From: an uncultured Cohaesibacter sp.
Lineage (GTDB): Bacteria; Pseudomonadota; Alphaproteobacteria; Rhizobiales; Cohaesibacteraceae
DNA: 64,000 nucleotides
NCBI RefSeq assembly: GCF_963678225.1
Contig: NZ_OY782763.1
Coordinates: 310,001-374,000, forward strand
Reading direction: 5' to 3'
In this document: positions 36,826 to 46,662 of the stretch, piece after piece
How the letters are laid out: the number at the start of each line of letters is the position of its first letter
Position numbering within the stretch: the first letter of the stretch is position 1
The notes under the pieces: model-generated
What the model saw: the letters and a program-made list of their open reading frames with translations, nothing else
Databases searched by the model: none
What the model was told of the DNA's origin: nothing
Translations under genes and position numbers: made by a program

Positions 36826-36909
36826 TCAAACCAGAACCTGCATCCACACGCCGATCATGGACATAAAGGTGATAAGGGAACCGAGCGCAAGAACATCACG
36901 AATAATCAT
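36826..36909 (-). CDS. 27-residue single-span membrane micro-protein
   Basis: This short ORF starts with ATG at 36907-36909, preceded by GAGG at a spacing of 7, and ends with TGA at 36826-36828. The product is short and hydrophobic: charged residues Arg4 and Asp5, then a continuous hydrophobic stretch to the end (LALGSLITFMSMIGVWMQVL), enough for one membrane helix. A good promoter (36944-36972) lies directly upstream, giving a leader of about 28 nt. It is in the gap between lolD and dnaE. I recognise no family; it may act as a small subunit or regulator of a membrane complex. It is easily missed by automatic gene calling. Confidence 0.6.
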   Translation of the reverse strand: MIIRDVLALGSLITFMSMIGVWMQVLV

Positions 36910-36943
36910 TACCAGACCTCAAAACTGTTCGCGTTATATCCTT

Positions 36944-36972
36944 ATTATGTATTTGTTTTGTTCTCATTGCAA
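36944..36972 (-). promoter_or_regulatory. Promoter of the 27-codon micro-ORF
   Basis: On the minus strand TTGCAA (36967-36972) and CATAAT (36944-36949) are 17 bases apart. The start codon follows 35 bases after the -10 element. Confidence 0.65.
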
Positions 36973-37270
36973 GCACTTTCTCTTAATCTCGCAAATTCAA
37001 TTTTATTACAATTTTTTAGATAGTTAGAAGAAGTTGTTCTCAAATTATTCACACAGCCTCATTCTATCCCCGCCCTACGCCCAAAACATCCACAAGCAAA
37101 ACCTCAAACCAAGTCTCAACCAAACCTGATTGATTTTATCCCTTGCTTACGAACAACCTTTCCACACACCGTCCCCGTTCAGCTCAAAACACTCTGAAAT
37201 ATCCCCACTAATCCAGAGCCCATTCACAGGCCCCAGTGGAAACCGTCTGCAGGCCAGCATAACGAAATGC

Positions 37271-37301
37271 GCCCGCACCTCTCGAACATGAGAGGGCGGG
37301 C
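37271..37301 (-). terminator. Candidate terminator after lolD
   Basis: GCCCGC-A-CCTCTC (37271-37283) pairs with GAGAGGGCGGGC (37290-37301), a 12-bp stem with one bulged base and a 6-base loop, 31 bp after the lolD stop. The following T content on the minus strand is weak (GCATTTCGTT). Confidence 0.5.
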
Positions 37302-37331
37302 GGATCAATATCTAGTAAAAAGAGGAATGTC

Positions 37332-38294
37332 TCAGAGGTCTACAATCTTGCCATCAACCAACGTAATCTGCCGATCCATGCGTTCGGCCAAAAACAGATT
37401 GTGGGTAGCGACCAGCGCAGCAATGCCGGATTGTTTCACCAAGGCATTGAGTGCTTTGAAAACATATTCGGAGGTATTGGGATCTAGGTTCCCCGTCGGT
37501 TCATCAGCCAGCAACACACGCGGAGCATTGGCCATGGCGCGGGCAATAGCCACCCGCTGTTTTTCACCACCGGAAAGCTCACTGGGCCGATGATCAGAAC
37601 GGTGATCAATCTTCATATAGGCCAGCAATTCCTTGGCACGCGTCTCGGCTTCTTTACGCAGCTCACCACGGATGAGCTGTGGCAACATGACATTCTCAAG
37701 AGCGGAGAATTCTGCAAGCAGATGATGGAACTGATAGACAAAGCCGATTTCATTGCGGCGCACCAAAGTGCGTGTCCTGTCAGCCGCCTGACTTTGTGCC
37801 ACATTGGCGATATAAACCTCGCCCGCAGTAGGGCGCTCCAACAATCCGGCAATATGCAACAAGGTCGATTTGCCCGCGCCGGAGGGCGCCACCAGCGCTA
37901 CCATTTCGCCAGCCCGAACCGTAAGATGCGCACCGTTTAACACGACGAGATCTTCCTCCGCTTGCTCATAGGCCTGCTGGATATTATCCAACACCAAAAG
38001 ATTCTCTTCAGATGAAGCATCGCGCGCGCTGTATTCTTGACCAGATCTTTGATCAGAAGCGGCATATTGAGCCGCTCCGGGCACAGCGCCTACATCCTGA
38101 GAGCCAAGGTAAGTCTCATCCGGAGCAGTTGATGTTGGCATGGCTGGAATGCCACCCGTCAGCTCAACAAACCCGGCAGCCGGCTCAGCAGTCTGCTGCG
38201 GAGCCTCCTGCTCGAGCCTCTGCCCCTTTGGCTTGGCAGCCTTGGCGCGCTCTTCGTCGCTTAAGACCGGCCAGAAAAAGCTTTTCTTACTCAT
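37332..38294 (-). CDS. lolD: Lipoprotein-releasing system ATP-binding protein with N-terminal extension
   Basis: This 320-residue ABC ATPase powers release of lipoproteins from the inner membrane through LolC/E. Walker A is APSGAGKST (residues 136-144), the signature is [14 protein letters not shown], and Walker B is [12 protein letters not shown]. The ABC domain starts only at about residue 99. The first 98 residues are an Ala/Pro/Gln-rich, probably disordered extension, making the protein about 90 residues longer than a typical LolD. The ATG at 38294 has GGAGG nine bases upstream and overlaps the end of lolC by 8 bp. Confidence 0.93.
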   Translation of the reverse strand: MSKKSFFWPVLSDEERAKAAKPKGQRLEQEAPQQTAEPAAGFVELTGGIPAMPTSTAPDETYLGSQDVGAVPGAAQYAASDQRSGQEYSARDASSEENLLVLDNIQQAYEQAEEDLVVLNGAHLTVRAGEMVALVAPSGAGKSTLLHIAGLLERPTAGEVYIANVAQSQAADRTRTLVRRNEIGFVYQFHHLLAEFSALENVMLPQLIRGELRKEAETRAKELLAYMKIDHRSDHRPSELSGGEKQRVAIARAMANAPRVLLADEPTGNLDPNTSEYVFKALNALVKQSGIAALVATHNLFLAERMDRQITLVDGKIVDL

Positions 38295-39555
38295 AACGAA
38301 GAGCCTCCACCGGATCGAGCCGAGCAGCACGCCACGCCGGATAGAGCGTCGCAAGGAAAGAGAGAACCAGAGCAATCAGAAGAACGGAAATCGTCTCGGA
38401 TGGGTTCATATCCGCAGGCAGTTTCGAGAGGAAATAAAGCTCAGGTGAAAACAGCTCCGTACGCGTCACCCAGGAAACAAACTGTCGGATGGATTCGATG
38501 TTGAGGCAAACGATCAGGCCGAGAATGAAGCCCGCAAACGTTCCCACCACGCCAATCGCTGCCCCCGTGATCATGAAGATCCGCATGATAGAGGAGCGCG
38601 TCGCCCCCATGGTTCTGAGAATCGCGATGTCGCTACCCTTGTCCTTCACCAGCATGATCAGACCGGAAATGATATTGAGCGCCGCCACCAGAATGATCAG
38701 CGTCAGAATGATGAACATCAGATTGCGCTCAACTTCCAGCGCCGAGAAAAAGGTGACATTGCGATAGCGCCAGTCGGTCATGAAAATCTGCCGGTTTACG
38801 GCATCTTCCACCGCAGGGCGCAATTCACCCACCCGGTCAGGATCATCCAGATAGACTTCTATGGCCGAAACTTTGCCATCCTGATTGAAATAGGCCTGCG
38901 CCGCTTCCAGCGGCATGAATATGAAAGTGCTGTCATATTCACTCATACCAATCTCGAAAATGGCTTTGACCGGATAGGACTTGATGCGCGGCGCAACCCC
39001 CATCGGTGTCACTGCGCCCTTGGGCGAGATGAGCGTCACACGATCCCCGGCAATGACCCCCAGAGAGCGGGCCAAACGGGATCCGAGCGCCACACCATCG
39101 GAGCTGTCGAAATCATCAAAGCTACCCTGAAGGACATTTTTTGAAACCAGCTGGAGCTTGTCGATGCTGTCCTTGTTCATGCCGCGCACAAGCGCGCCGG
39201 CCGAGCCGCCAGACGCAGAGGCCAAAATCTGCCCTTCTACAAAGGGCACAGCAAAGCTGACACCATCCACACCATCAATACGTTTGACGATGTCATTGTA
39301 ATCCGTCAACTCGGTATCCATCGGCTGGATAACCAAGTGGCCGTTAATACCAAGAATCTTGTCAAGCAGTTCCGAGCGGAATCCATTCATCACGGCCATT
39401 ACGATGATGAGCGTGGCCACACCCAGCATGATGCCGAAAAAGGAAAGCCAAGAAATTACGGACACGAAAGCATCCCGCCGACGAGAACGCAGATAACGGA
39501 ACGCCATCATCCATTCGAACATCGCGAATGGTGATTGGATCTTTGGCGCGGACAT
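38287..39555 (-). CDS. lolC: Lipoprotein-releasing system permease LolC/LolE
   Basis: This 422-residue permease has four membrane helices: one near the N-terminus (after [11 protein letters not shown]) and three in the C-terminal FtsX domain, with a large periplasmic domain (about 70-265) between. A single permease gene is present, as in many alphaproteobacteria (a LolF-like homodimer), rather than separate lolC and lolE. It overlaps lolD and lies 71 bp after proS. Confidence 0.93.
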   Translation of the reverse strand: MSAPKIQSPFAMFEWMMAFRYLRSRRRDAFVSVISWLSFFGIMLGVATLIIVMAVMNGFRSELLDKILGINGHLVIQPMDTELTDYNDIVKRIDGVDGVSFAVPFVEGQILASASGGSAGALVRGMNKDSIDKLQLVSKNVLQGSFDDFDSSDGVALGSRLARSLGVIAGDRVTLISPKGAVTPMGVAPRIKSYPVKAIFEIGMSEYDSTFIFMPLEAAQAYFNQDGKVSAIEVYLDDPDRVGELRPAVEDAVNRQIFMTDWRYRNVTFFSALEVERNLMFIILTLIILVAALNIISGLIMLVKDKGSDIAILRTMGATRSSIMRIFMITGAAIGVVGTFAGFILGLIVCLNIESIRQFVSWVTRTELFSPELYFLSKLPADMNPSETISVLLIALVLSFLATLYPAWRAARLDPVEALRYE

Positions 39556-39626
39556 ACAATTCTCCAGACAGAACCGCCGCCCGCCAGGTCAAGCCGAAGC
39601 AGGCGACATATTCTTGTTTTATCGAA

Positions 39627-40949
39627 TCATTTACCGGCGATGATACGATCTACAACCCCGTCGAGGGAAACCATTTCACGTGCACCCGTGGCACGATCCT
39701 TGATTTCCACTTCATTCGACTTCAGGCCGCGCGGTCCGACAATGATCTGGGTCGGCAGACCGATGAGATCCATCGTAGCAAATTTGGCACCAGCCTGACC
39801 GGCGCGGTCATCATACAGAACGTCAAATCCGGCATTTCCAAGGCGCTCATAAAGCTGTTCGCTGACCGCAGAGGTTTCTTCGTTCTCAGCCTTCATATTG
39901 ATCAGACCGATATCAAACGGAGCCACGGCTTTCGGCCAAATAATGCCGTTTTCATCGTGGCTAGCCTCAATGATACCGCCAAGCAGACGAGACACGCCAA
40001 CGCCGTAAGAACCCATATGAACCGGATAGTCCTTGCCATCGGCAGCCATAACGCTGGCGCCCATCTTGTCGGAATATTTGGTGCCGAAATAAAAGATGTG
40101 GCCAACTTCGATGCCGCGGGCCGCGATCCTATCCGCTTCCGGAATGGCATTGAACGCAGCTTCATCATGCATTTCGTCCGTTGCCGCATATTCGTTGGTC
40201 CAATCAGCCACAACGCCGGAAAGATCGCCTGAGAAATCAACGTCATCGCCCGGCACTTCCTTGGACAAGTAATTTTTGTGGCAGAAGACCTCACTCTCAC
40301 CCGTGTCGGCCAGAATGATAAATTCGTGACTGAGATCACCACCGATCGGGCCAGTGTCGGCCTTCATGGGTATAGCCGTCATACCAAGGCGTTTGAAGGT
40401 GCGTAGATAGGCGACAAACATGCGATAATAGGCTTCGCGCGCCCGAGCTTCATCCATATCGAAGCTGTAGGCGTCTTTCATGAGGAACTCACGTCCACGC
40501 ATAACACCAAAGCGAGGGCGGATCTCGTCGCGAAACTTCCATTGGATATGATACAGATTGAGCGGCAGATCCTTGTAGGATTTAACGAAGGTGCGGAAGA
40601 TATCCGTGATCATCTCTTCGTTGGTCGGTCCAAACAGCATATCGCGTTCGTGGCGATCGACGATTCGCAGCATTTCCTTGCCATAATCATCATAGCGGCC
40701 GCTCTCTTTCCAGAGTTCAGCAGGCTGCATGGTTGGCATCAGAAGCTCGACGGCACCGGAGCGATCCTGCTCTTCCCGCACGATCTGCTCAACCTTGCGC
40801 AGCACCTTCAGCCCGAGCGGCAGCCAGCTATAGATACCGGCCTGCTGCTGCCGGATCATGCCAGCACGAAGCATATAGCGATGGGAGACAATTTCCGCCT
40901 CTTTAGGGGTTTCCTTCAGGATTGGCAGAAAATAACGGGAAAGACGCAT
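39627..40949 (-). CDS. proS: Proline--tRNA ligase (short type)
   Basis: This 440-residue class II synthetase starts [19 protein letters not shown] and contains motif 2 with [21 protein letters not shown]. The length shows it lacks the central editing (INS) domain of the E. coli enzyme, which is normal for alphaproteobacteria, where a free-standing Ala-tRNA-Pro deacylase does the editing. It heads the proS-lolC-lolD run. Confidence 0.97.
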   Translation of the reverse strand: MRLSRYFLPILKETPKEAEIVSHRYMLRAGMIRQQQAGIYSWLPLGLKVLRKVEQIVREEQDRSGAVELLMPTMQPAELWKESGRYDDYGKEMLRIVDRHERDMLFGPTNEEMITDIFRTFVKSYKDLPLNLYHIQWKFRDEIRPRFGVMRGREFLMKDAYSFDMDEARAREAYYRMFVAYLRTFKRLGMTAIPMKADTGPIGGDLSHEFIILADTGESEVFCHKNYLSKEVPGDDVDFSGDLSGVVADWTNEYAATDEMHDEAAFNAIPEADRIAARGIEVGHIFYFGTKYSDKMGASVMAADGKDYPVHMGSYGVGVSRLLGGIIEASHDENGIIWPKAVAPFDIGLINMKAENEETSAVSEQLYERLGNAGFDVLYDDRAGQAGAKFATMDLIGLPTQIIVGPRGLKSNEVEIKDRATGAREMVSLDGVVDRIIAGK

Positions 40950-41737
40950 GGATCTGGCTCTTTCTAATAGAATTCAAAACGGAACACGCACGCGCGTCAC
41001 AGGCCCATACAAAGCCCGAAAAACTGACCGCATATCACTTCAGGCCTTTATAGACCGAGATTGATTCTGAGACAGCAATTAATGAAGATGAAGCCTGCAG
41101 ATCGAGTTTTTACACAGGCTCATCCCGCCACCATAGGTAATTTTTTCCTTCACCTTATTCGAAAGACGAATAACATTCGATCATTCACCCTGCAGTTGAT
41201 TTTCACTCTCAAAAAAAAGCGAAAAAATACGCAATTGCATAAAAATATTGATGACAAATTGGGCGATTGGGATTAATGTCCCTGCATAACGATAAGAGAT
41301 ACGCTCACCACCGTTATCTCACTTCGCGCAGTAATGTCTTGGGAGGATACATATCTCTGGCGCGCTTTTAGCTGCTGCCGCTCAGTATTAGCAAAACCAC
41401 AAATGCACACTGAGCAATGAGATCACGTCGCGATCACTAGAAAAACAAGGCTTTGTTGCCTTGTTTTTTTTTGATCATTTTCCAATGCGCCGAGGTACAT
41501 ATTGTGTCGATGGATATCGATTACAAGTGACAGGCATGTGACATTTTTCATCACTGCTTAAATTTACATCACTTTCTCGCTTTCCCTGAGAAAATCACAC
41601 ACTATTCCGACCGCCAGACAAACTGGCAGCCACAGCCAACCGCACGCACAGATTCGCACTACGGGCTGCGCAGATATCTCAAACAATCAAATTAATGGAA
41701 GAAGCGAGGGATAGCGGAGCTGAACCCCACCAAGAAT
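40950..41737. other. Large non-coding region between the DUF1467 gene and proS
   Basis: These 788 bp hold no well-supported protein gene. A 71-codon plus-strand ORF at 41061-41276 lacks a ribosome-binding site and has low complexity. A TATAAA at about 41049-41054 on the minus strand is a possible proS -10. A strong hairpin with T-runs on both sides lies at 41441-41472. The 200 bp before it contain several short repeats and could encode a small RNA on the plus strand. Confidence 0.5.
41441..41472. terminator. Bidirectional intrinsic terminator
   Basis: AAAACAAGGC (41442-41451) and GCCTTGTTTT (41458-41467) form a 10-bp stem around TTTGTT, followed by further T residues on the plus strand. On the minus strand the hairpin is followed by TTTTT, so it can end the leftward DUF1467 transcript. 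Confidence 0.8.
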
Positions 41738-42013
41738 CTATTTCAAACTATCCGGCATGGGCAGGAAGGATAGCAGGTCAAAGCCATATCCCTTGACTAC
41801 AACAGCCCAATAGAAGACGGCAAACAATGCCGAGGCCAGAATAGTGGTGGCAACGGCCTTGCGGATCATCATCGCCTTCGCCGGAGCGCTGGCTGTGGTT
41901 CCCAGTCGTTGATCTTGCTCTTCTGCTTGCGTTCGCACGCCGAAGGGAAGCACGATAAAGAGGGAAAGCCACCAGATAATGAAATAAACAGCAAGGCCGC
42001 TGACTAAACTCAT
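41738..42013 (-). CDS. DUF1467 family membrane protein
   Basis: This 91-residue protein has two membrane helices (about 3-23 and 55-75) separated by a polar loop. The N-terminal motif YFIIWWLSLFIVLPFGVRTQ is characteristic of DUF1467. The function is unknown. The gene is regularly found next to the methylmalonyl-CoA epimerase and proS in rhizobial genomes, as here, 26 bp after mce. Confidence 0.88.
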   Translation of the reverse strand: MSLVSGLAVYFIIWWLSLFIVLPFGVRTQAEEQDQRLGTTASAPAKAMMIRKAVATTILASALFAVFYWAVVVKGYGFDLLSFLPMPDSLK

Positions 42014-42039
42014 AAAAGTCTTCCTTTAAAAGGAAAGGC

Positions 42040-42444
42040 TTATACCTGTTCCAGCTCGGTCAGAGTTCCGCAGAAATCTTTCGGGTGCAGGAAGATAACA
42101 GGTTTGCCATGGGCGCCGATTTTTGGCTCGCCGTCGCCAAGAACGCGCGCGCCTTCAGCTTTCAGTTTGTCACGAGCTGCGATGATATCGTCAACTTCAT
42201 AGCAAACATGGTGAATACCGCCAACAGGGTTCTTTTCAAGGAACTTGGCGATCGGGCTGTTTTCGCCAATTGGCTCAAGCAGTTCGATTTTCGTGTTCGG
42301 CAGTTCAACAAAAACCACTTTCACGCCATGTTCGGTGACTTCCTGTGGTTCAGAGCATTTGGCACCCAGAGTGCCGCCGTAGGTAGCTACGCCGCTTTCG
42401 AGACTTGGTACGGCAATCGCCACATGGTTCAAACGACCAATCAT
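42040..42444 (-). CDS. mce: Methylmalonyl-CoA epimerase
   Basis: This 134-residue VOC-fold enzyme interconverts (R)- and (S)-methylmalonyl-CoA in propionyl-CoA catabolism. The first metal ligand is His7 in RLNHVAIAV, with GGIHHVCYEVDD in the middle and a Glu near the C-terminus. The start MIGRLNH (42444) matches the family; an ATG two codons earlier has AAGGA close by and is possible. A propionyl-CoA route would be useful if the dehydratase at the left end acts on 1,2-propanediol. Confidence 0.93.
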   Translation of the reverse strand: MIGRLNHVAIAVPSLESGVATYGGTLGAKCSEPQEVTEHGVKVVFVELPNTKIELLEPIGENSPIAKFLEKNPVGGIHHVCYEVDDIIAARDKLKAEGARVLGDGEPKIGAHGKPVIFLHPKDFCGTLTELEQV

Positions 42445-42535
42445 TTCCATGCATCCTTTTTCACTATGGTGTTTACCGGTCATGGCCTGTCAACGCGACA
42501 CGCCTTTAGTCTTACCGGAAACGCATTCCTCACTG

Positions 42536-44236
42536 TCATACAAGGTTGATCATCACTGCGACAACTGGCTTTTTGGCCCACTTTTGGTTCACCTCAGAGC
42601 GAACAGAGCGCCGGACAGCTTCGCGCAGCACTTCCACATCCTTGCGTTTCTTGGCTGGCATCCCCTTCAGGGCGCCAAAAATCCCGGCTTCCACGATTTC
42701 AACAAACAACTGATCATTTGCATCCCTCTCTGGAATACCGGCAAGGGCCATTTGTGGATGACCCAGAATTTCCCCCTTGCGGCTGACTGTAATCGCCACA
42801 GAAATATGCCCCACATAGGAGAGCTTGCGCCGCTCCTGTATCCCCATTTCTTCGAAAGTGCCAACAAGCGAACCGTCCTTGTACAGACGGCCACCAAAAT
42901 ACTCATCCCAACTCTTGACCGTGCCACCAGCCAGCCGGGCCATCCAGCCATTACGGACATGCAGAACCTCTCGCACCCCCATTTCGCGCGCCAATTGGGC
43001 ATGGGCCCGCAAATGCATTTCTTCGCCATGCACAGGGACTGCGATTTTTGGCTGGATCCATTCGTAAAGCTTGCGCAAATCGCCCCGTTTCGGATGGCCT
43101 GAGACATGGATCGGCGCATCTTTTTCGGTGATGATCTCAACATCCTGAGCCGCCAGATTGTTGATCACCTCGTTGATCGCGCGTTCGTTGCCCGGAATGG
43201 CTTTTGAGGAAAAGATCACCTGATCGCCCTTGGAAAGCTGCACCGTCGGATGCTCTTTGGCGGCAACCCGCGCCAGTGCAGCGCGCTTTTCCCCCTGTGA
43301 GCCCGTCAAAATCGCAACAACCTTGTCACGGGGCAAATAACCATAATCATCGTCGGAGATGAATTCGGGAACGTCATTCAGATAGCCCTGCTCTTGCGCC
43401 ACCTCGATAAAGCGCCACAAGGCCCTGCCAACCACGACACATTGCCGATCATTGGCCCTCGCCGCTCTGGCAATCGCCTGCACGCGAGACACGTTGGACG
43501 CAAAGGTAGAAACGGCCACCCGATGGGGCGCTTTGGCGATCAGCTTTGTGAGCTCCTCTTCTACCTCTTTCTCTGAAATGGAAGAGCCTTCCGACAAGGC
43601 ATTGGTCGAATCGCAAACAAGGGCAAGCACGCCCTCCTCTCCCAACTCGTTCATGCGCGCGATGTCGGTGCCCTTGCCCACGCCGGGCGTGGCGTCCAGT
43701 TTCCAGTCACCGGTATGCAACACGAGCCCATGCTCGGTGCGAATCGCCAACGCATTGGCCTCGGGGATGGAATGGGAAACGGGGACGAATTCAACGTTGA
43801 ACGGGCCAAGCTGCACGCGAGAGCCCTGCTCCACCTGATTAACCGGAATTTCGAGCGAGCCCGGTTCGGCTTCTGCCTTGGCTTCGATCAGGTCAGCCAG
43901 AAAGCCGCTTGTATAGATTGGAATTTCCAAGCGTGGCCAAAGCGCAAATAGCGCGCCAAAATGATCTTCATGCCCATGGGTGATAACGATACCGTCGATA
44001 TGATCCCGTTCCTGCTCTAGAAAACGGATGTCGGCGAAAATCAGGTCGGCACCGGGATGCGCCTCATTGGCAAAGGCCACGCCGAAGTCGACAATCAGCC
44101 AGCGTTTGTCCCCCTCCGGGCCGATGCCATAAAGGGCCATGTTCATGCCAATTTCGCCTACGCCGCCCAGCGGCATAAAGACCAGTTCAGAAGACGTCAT
44201 ATTCTCTCTCATCGTGGCGCTTTCGTGCGCCATCAT
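42536..44236 (-). CDS. rnj: Ribonuclease J
   Basis: This 566-residue beta-CASP metallo-beta-lactamase ribonuclease acts in mRNA decay and rRNA maturation. The zinc motif HGHEDH is at residues 87-92, with the preceding PLGGVGEIGMN block and a C-terminal domain. The start codon overlaps the birA stop (ATGA, 44233-44236), suggesting coupling. An ATG 12 codons downstream preceded by AGAGAG is an alternative start. Confidence 0.95.
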   Translation of the reverse strand: MMAHESATMRENMTSSELVFMPLGGVGEIGMNMALYGIGPEGDKRWLIVDFGVAFANEAHPGADLIFADIRFLEQERDHIDGIVITHGHEDHFGALFALWPRLEIPIYTSGFLADLIEAKAEAEPGSLEIPVNQVEQGSRVQLGPFNVEFVPVSHSIPEANALAIRTEHGLVLHTGDWKLDATPGVGKGTDIARMNELGEEGVLALVCDSTNALSEGSSISEKEVEEELTKLIAKAPHRVAVSTFASNVSRVQAIARAARANDRQCVVVGRALWRFIEVAQEQGYLNDVPEFISDDDYGYLPRDKVVAILTGSQGEKRAALARVAAKEHPTVQLSKGDQVIFSSKAIPGNERAINEVINNLAAQDVEIITEKDAPIHVSGHPKRGDLRKLYEWIQPKIAVPVHGEEMHLRAHAQLAREMGVREVLHVRNGWMARLAGGTVKSWDEYFGGRLYKDGSLVGTFEEMGIQERRKLSYVGHISVAITVSRKGEILGHPQMALAGIPERDANDQLFVEIVEAGIFGALKGMPAKKRKDVEVLREAVRRSVRSEVNQKWAKKPVVAVMINLV

Positions 44237-45009
44237 TTTTGCATTTCTGAATGCATTCCGGGCAAAAAGACATCGCCCGCATAAATCGTTCGCGTCTGGC
44301 CGTCTGCCAGCCGCATGATCAAGGCCCCGTCTTCGTCCAGCATCTCAAAGGTGCCCTCAACAGTTTCATTGGGCAAGCGTGCCACCACATGCTGGCCGAG
44401 CCCTCTGGCCGAAGAAAGCCAATCATCGCGAATGGCTGCAAAATTCGTGCCTTGCTGCCAGACCGAAAGCCGATCTGCCATTTGCCAGATCAGCCGCTCG
44501 AGCAGTTGCTCGGGGGAAACATCATAGCCTGTCTGCGCAATATCAGCGGCTTTGAGGCCATCGGTTTTGTCTGGATGTGTGCGACAATTAACGCCGATGC
44601 CGACGGCAACCGCCTGGCGACCATCAACCAGAAATGTGCTCTCAAGAAGGATGCCGCAAATTTTTTGGTCGCCCCAAAGCAGATCATTGGGCCATTTGAT
44701 GCGCAAGGCCGCCTGCATATGAGGCGGAATGAGATCACAGATTGCACGATGCACGGCAGTGGCTGTCAGCAGCGGCAATTGCCCGACAACATTCGGCGGA
44801 GCCGGGCTGAGCAGCAAAAGGCTTGCTGCCAGATTGCCCTTCTCGGAACTCCACTGACGCCCGCGACGGCCGCGTCCAGCTGTCTGCTCGCCAGCCCAGA
44901 TCCACAATCCACCCTCTTCGCCTTGCTTGGCAGCATCCAGAGCGTATCTATTGGTGGAATCGATCGTGTCAAAAGAAATCAGGCGATATGGTTCGGGTAG
45001 TTTATTCAA
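44233..45009 (-). CDS. birA: Biotin--[acetyl-CoA-carboxylase] ligase
   Basis: This 258-residue enzyme attaches biotin to acetyl-CoA carboxylase. The biotin-AMP loop is TAGRGRRGRQW, followed by the KWPNDLLW substrate block and a C-terminal SH3-like domain. It lacks the N-terminal DNA-binding domain, so it is not a repressor. No ATG fits: the only start after the upstream in-frame stop is TTG (45007-45009), with no clear Shine-Dalgarno, so translation may be weak. It follows the nuo terminator by about 70 bp. Confidence 0.93.
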   Translation of the reverse strand: MNKLPEPYRLISFDTIDSTNRYALDAAKQGEEGGLWIWAGEQTAGRGRRGRQWSSEKGNLAASLLLLSPAPPNVVGQLPLLTATAVHRAICDLIPPHMQAALRIKWPNDLLWGDQKICGILLESTFLVDGRQAVAVGIGVNCRTHPDKTDGLKAADIAQTGYDVSPEQLLERLIWQMADRLSVWQQGTNFAAIRDDWLSSARGLGQHVVARLPNETVEGTFEMLDEDGALIMRLADGQTRTIYAGDVFLPGMHSEMQK

Positions 45010-45078
45010 TGCGATTGCTCAATCTGCAAAACCGAAGGGCTGGGGTGAGATCCATCCACCAGACGGATAAGGCCCTAC

Positions 45079-45108
45079 AAAAAACTGCCCGAAGAACCTC
45101 CGGGCAGT
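45079..45108 (-). terminator. Rho-independent terminator of the nuo operon
   Basis: Reading leftward, ACTGCCCGGA and TTCGGGCAGT form a 10-bp stem (one G-T pair) with a GGTTC loop, followed by a run of T. It lies 74 bp after the nuoN stop. Confidence 0.92.
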
Positions 45109-45181
45109 GTCTACATATCATAACCGCCAGTCACTGTCTCGCAAAAGACGAACAAATGTTTAAGCAGGTGCAAAGCCCCAA

Positions 45182-46627
45182 TCAGAAGAAGCTGTTTGCG
45201 GCCAGTTCAGCAATGGTACGGATCGGGCTGACATAGAAAACCATCGACGCCATAAACAATCCGCTGATCACGAGAACCAGACGCAACTCGTTGGCTGGGC
45301 GCTCGAACACCGGTGCCGGATCATCAAAGAACATGATCTTGACGATGCGCAAATAATAGAAAGCCCCCACGACAGACGCCAGCACCCCTATGATGGCGAG
45401 CGGATAGAGCCCGGCCTCGATTGCGGCAGAAAAAACAAACCATTTGCCGATAAAGCCTCCCATCCATGGGATACCCGCCAGCGAGAACATCAAGACCCCG
45501 AGCAACACCGCCATGGGCAGATCATTCCGTGAGAGGCCAGCCAGATCATCGATGCGTTCCACCATGCCGTCGCGACGACGCATGGACATGATGGCGGCAA
45601 AGGTGCCCAGCGTCATGGCCAGATATGTGATCAGATACACAATGACGCCCACGACACCGGCCGAACTGCCCGCGGCAAGGCCCACCAAGGCATAGCCCAT
45701 ATGACTGATCGAGGAATAGGCCATCAGCCGCTTGATGTTGCGCTGGCCAATGGCAGCAAAAGCCCCGAGCACCATGGACAGGATGGAAACAAAGGTGATC
45801 ACCTGCTGCCATTGCAGATCCATCGGGTCAAAGGCTGTCATGACAACACGCACGATAAGCCCCATCGCCGCAACCTTCGGCGCCGCCGCCAAAAAGGCGG
45901 TCACAGGCGTTGGCGCACCCTCATAGACATCGGGGGTCCACATATGGAATGGCACAGCGGAAATCTTGAAGGTCAAGCCAGCCAGAATGAAGACAAGGCC
46001 GAAGATGACGCCAATACCAGCCCCTTCGACATGCACCGCCTCGGCGATGCCCACAAAGGAGGTTTGGCCGGTAAAGCCATAAACAAGGCTCATGCCATAG
46101 AGCAGCATGCCCGATGACAACGCCCCCAGCACGAAATATTTAAGGCCCGCTTCGGTTGCCTTGGCGCTATCGCGCTTGAAGGAAGACAGCACGTAAAGGG
46201 TAAGCGACTGCAGCTCAAGGCCGAGATAGACGGCAATCATGTCATTGGCCGAGAGCATCAACATCATGCCAACCGTTGCCAGCAGCACCAGCACCGGATA
46301 TTCGAAGCGGTCGAACTTCTCTTCCTGCGTATAACCAACAGACATCGCCAGCGAAAAACCCGACCCGATCAACACTAGCACTTTCATCAAGCGGGCAAAG
46401 GGATCCTGAATGAAGGCGTCATTGAAAGTGGTCACGGTCCCGCCAGACGACAACAAAAGGATCGCACCGGCAATGATCAGCACGGCAACCGCAAGGCCGT
46501 TGACCACCTGAGAGGTTTTCGAACCGCCAAATGCGCCCAGCATCAACAACACCATGGCACCGATAGCCAGCAGGATTTCCGGCAAAGCGGGCATCAGATT
46601 GGGAAGCGTAGCCAACTCAGTGGTCAT
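45182..46627 (-). CDS. nuoN: NADH-quinone oxidoreductase subunit N
   Basis: This 481-residue antiporter-like membrane subunit of complex I has about 14 helices. The conserved Lys in a membrane helix lies in [23 protein letters not shown], with [16 protein letters not shown] in the middle. It is the last gene of the nuo operon, 35 bp after nuoM, before a strong terminator. Confidence 0.97.
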   Translation of the reverse strand: MTTELATLPNLMPALPEILLAIGAMVLLMLGAFGGSKTSQVVNGLAVAVLIIAGAILLLSSGGTVTTFNDAFIQDPFARLMKVLVLIGSGFSLAMSVGYTQEEKFDRFEYPVLVLLATVGMMLMLSANDMIAVYLGLELQSLTLYVLSSFKRDSAKATEAGLKYFVLGALSSGMLLYGMSLVYGFTGQTSFVGIAEAVHVEGAGIGVIFGLVFILAGLTFKISAVPFHMWTPDVYEGAPTPVTAFLAAAPKVAAMGLIVRVVMTAFDPMDLQWQQVITFVSILSMVLGAFAAIGQRNIKRLMAYSSISHMGYALVGLAAGSSAGVVGVIVYLITYLAMTLGTFAAIMSMRRRDGMVERIDDLAGLSRNDLPMAVLLGVLMFSLAGIPWMGGFIGKWFVFSAAIEAGLYPLAIIGVLASVVGAFYYLRIVKIMFFDDPAPVFERPANELRLVLVISGLFMASMVFYVSPIRTIAELAANSFF

Positions 46628-46662
46628 CTTTCACTCACTTCATGTTTCGCTCACACCGCGCT

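Larger units (their letters stand above)
36910..37331. other. Non-coding region between lolD and the micro-ORF
   Basis: This is a 422-bp, fairly AT-rich stretch. It holds the micro-ORF promoter at 36944-36972 and a hairpin after lolD at 37271-37301. No other gene is supported. Confidence 0.6.

Noticed and set aside
41061..41276. A 71-codon plus-strand ORF between proS and the DUF1467 gene
   Set aside because: It has no ribosome-binding site and Lys-rich low-complexity sequence in an AT-rich region.
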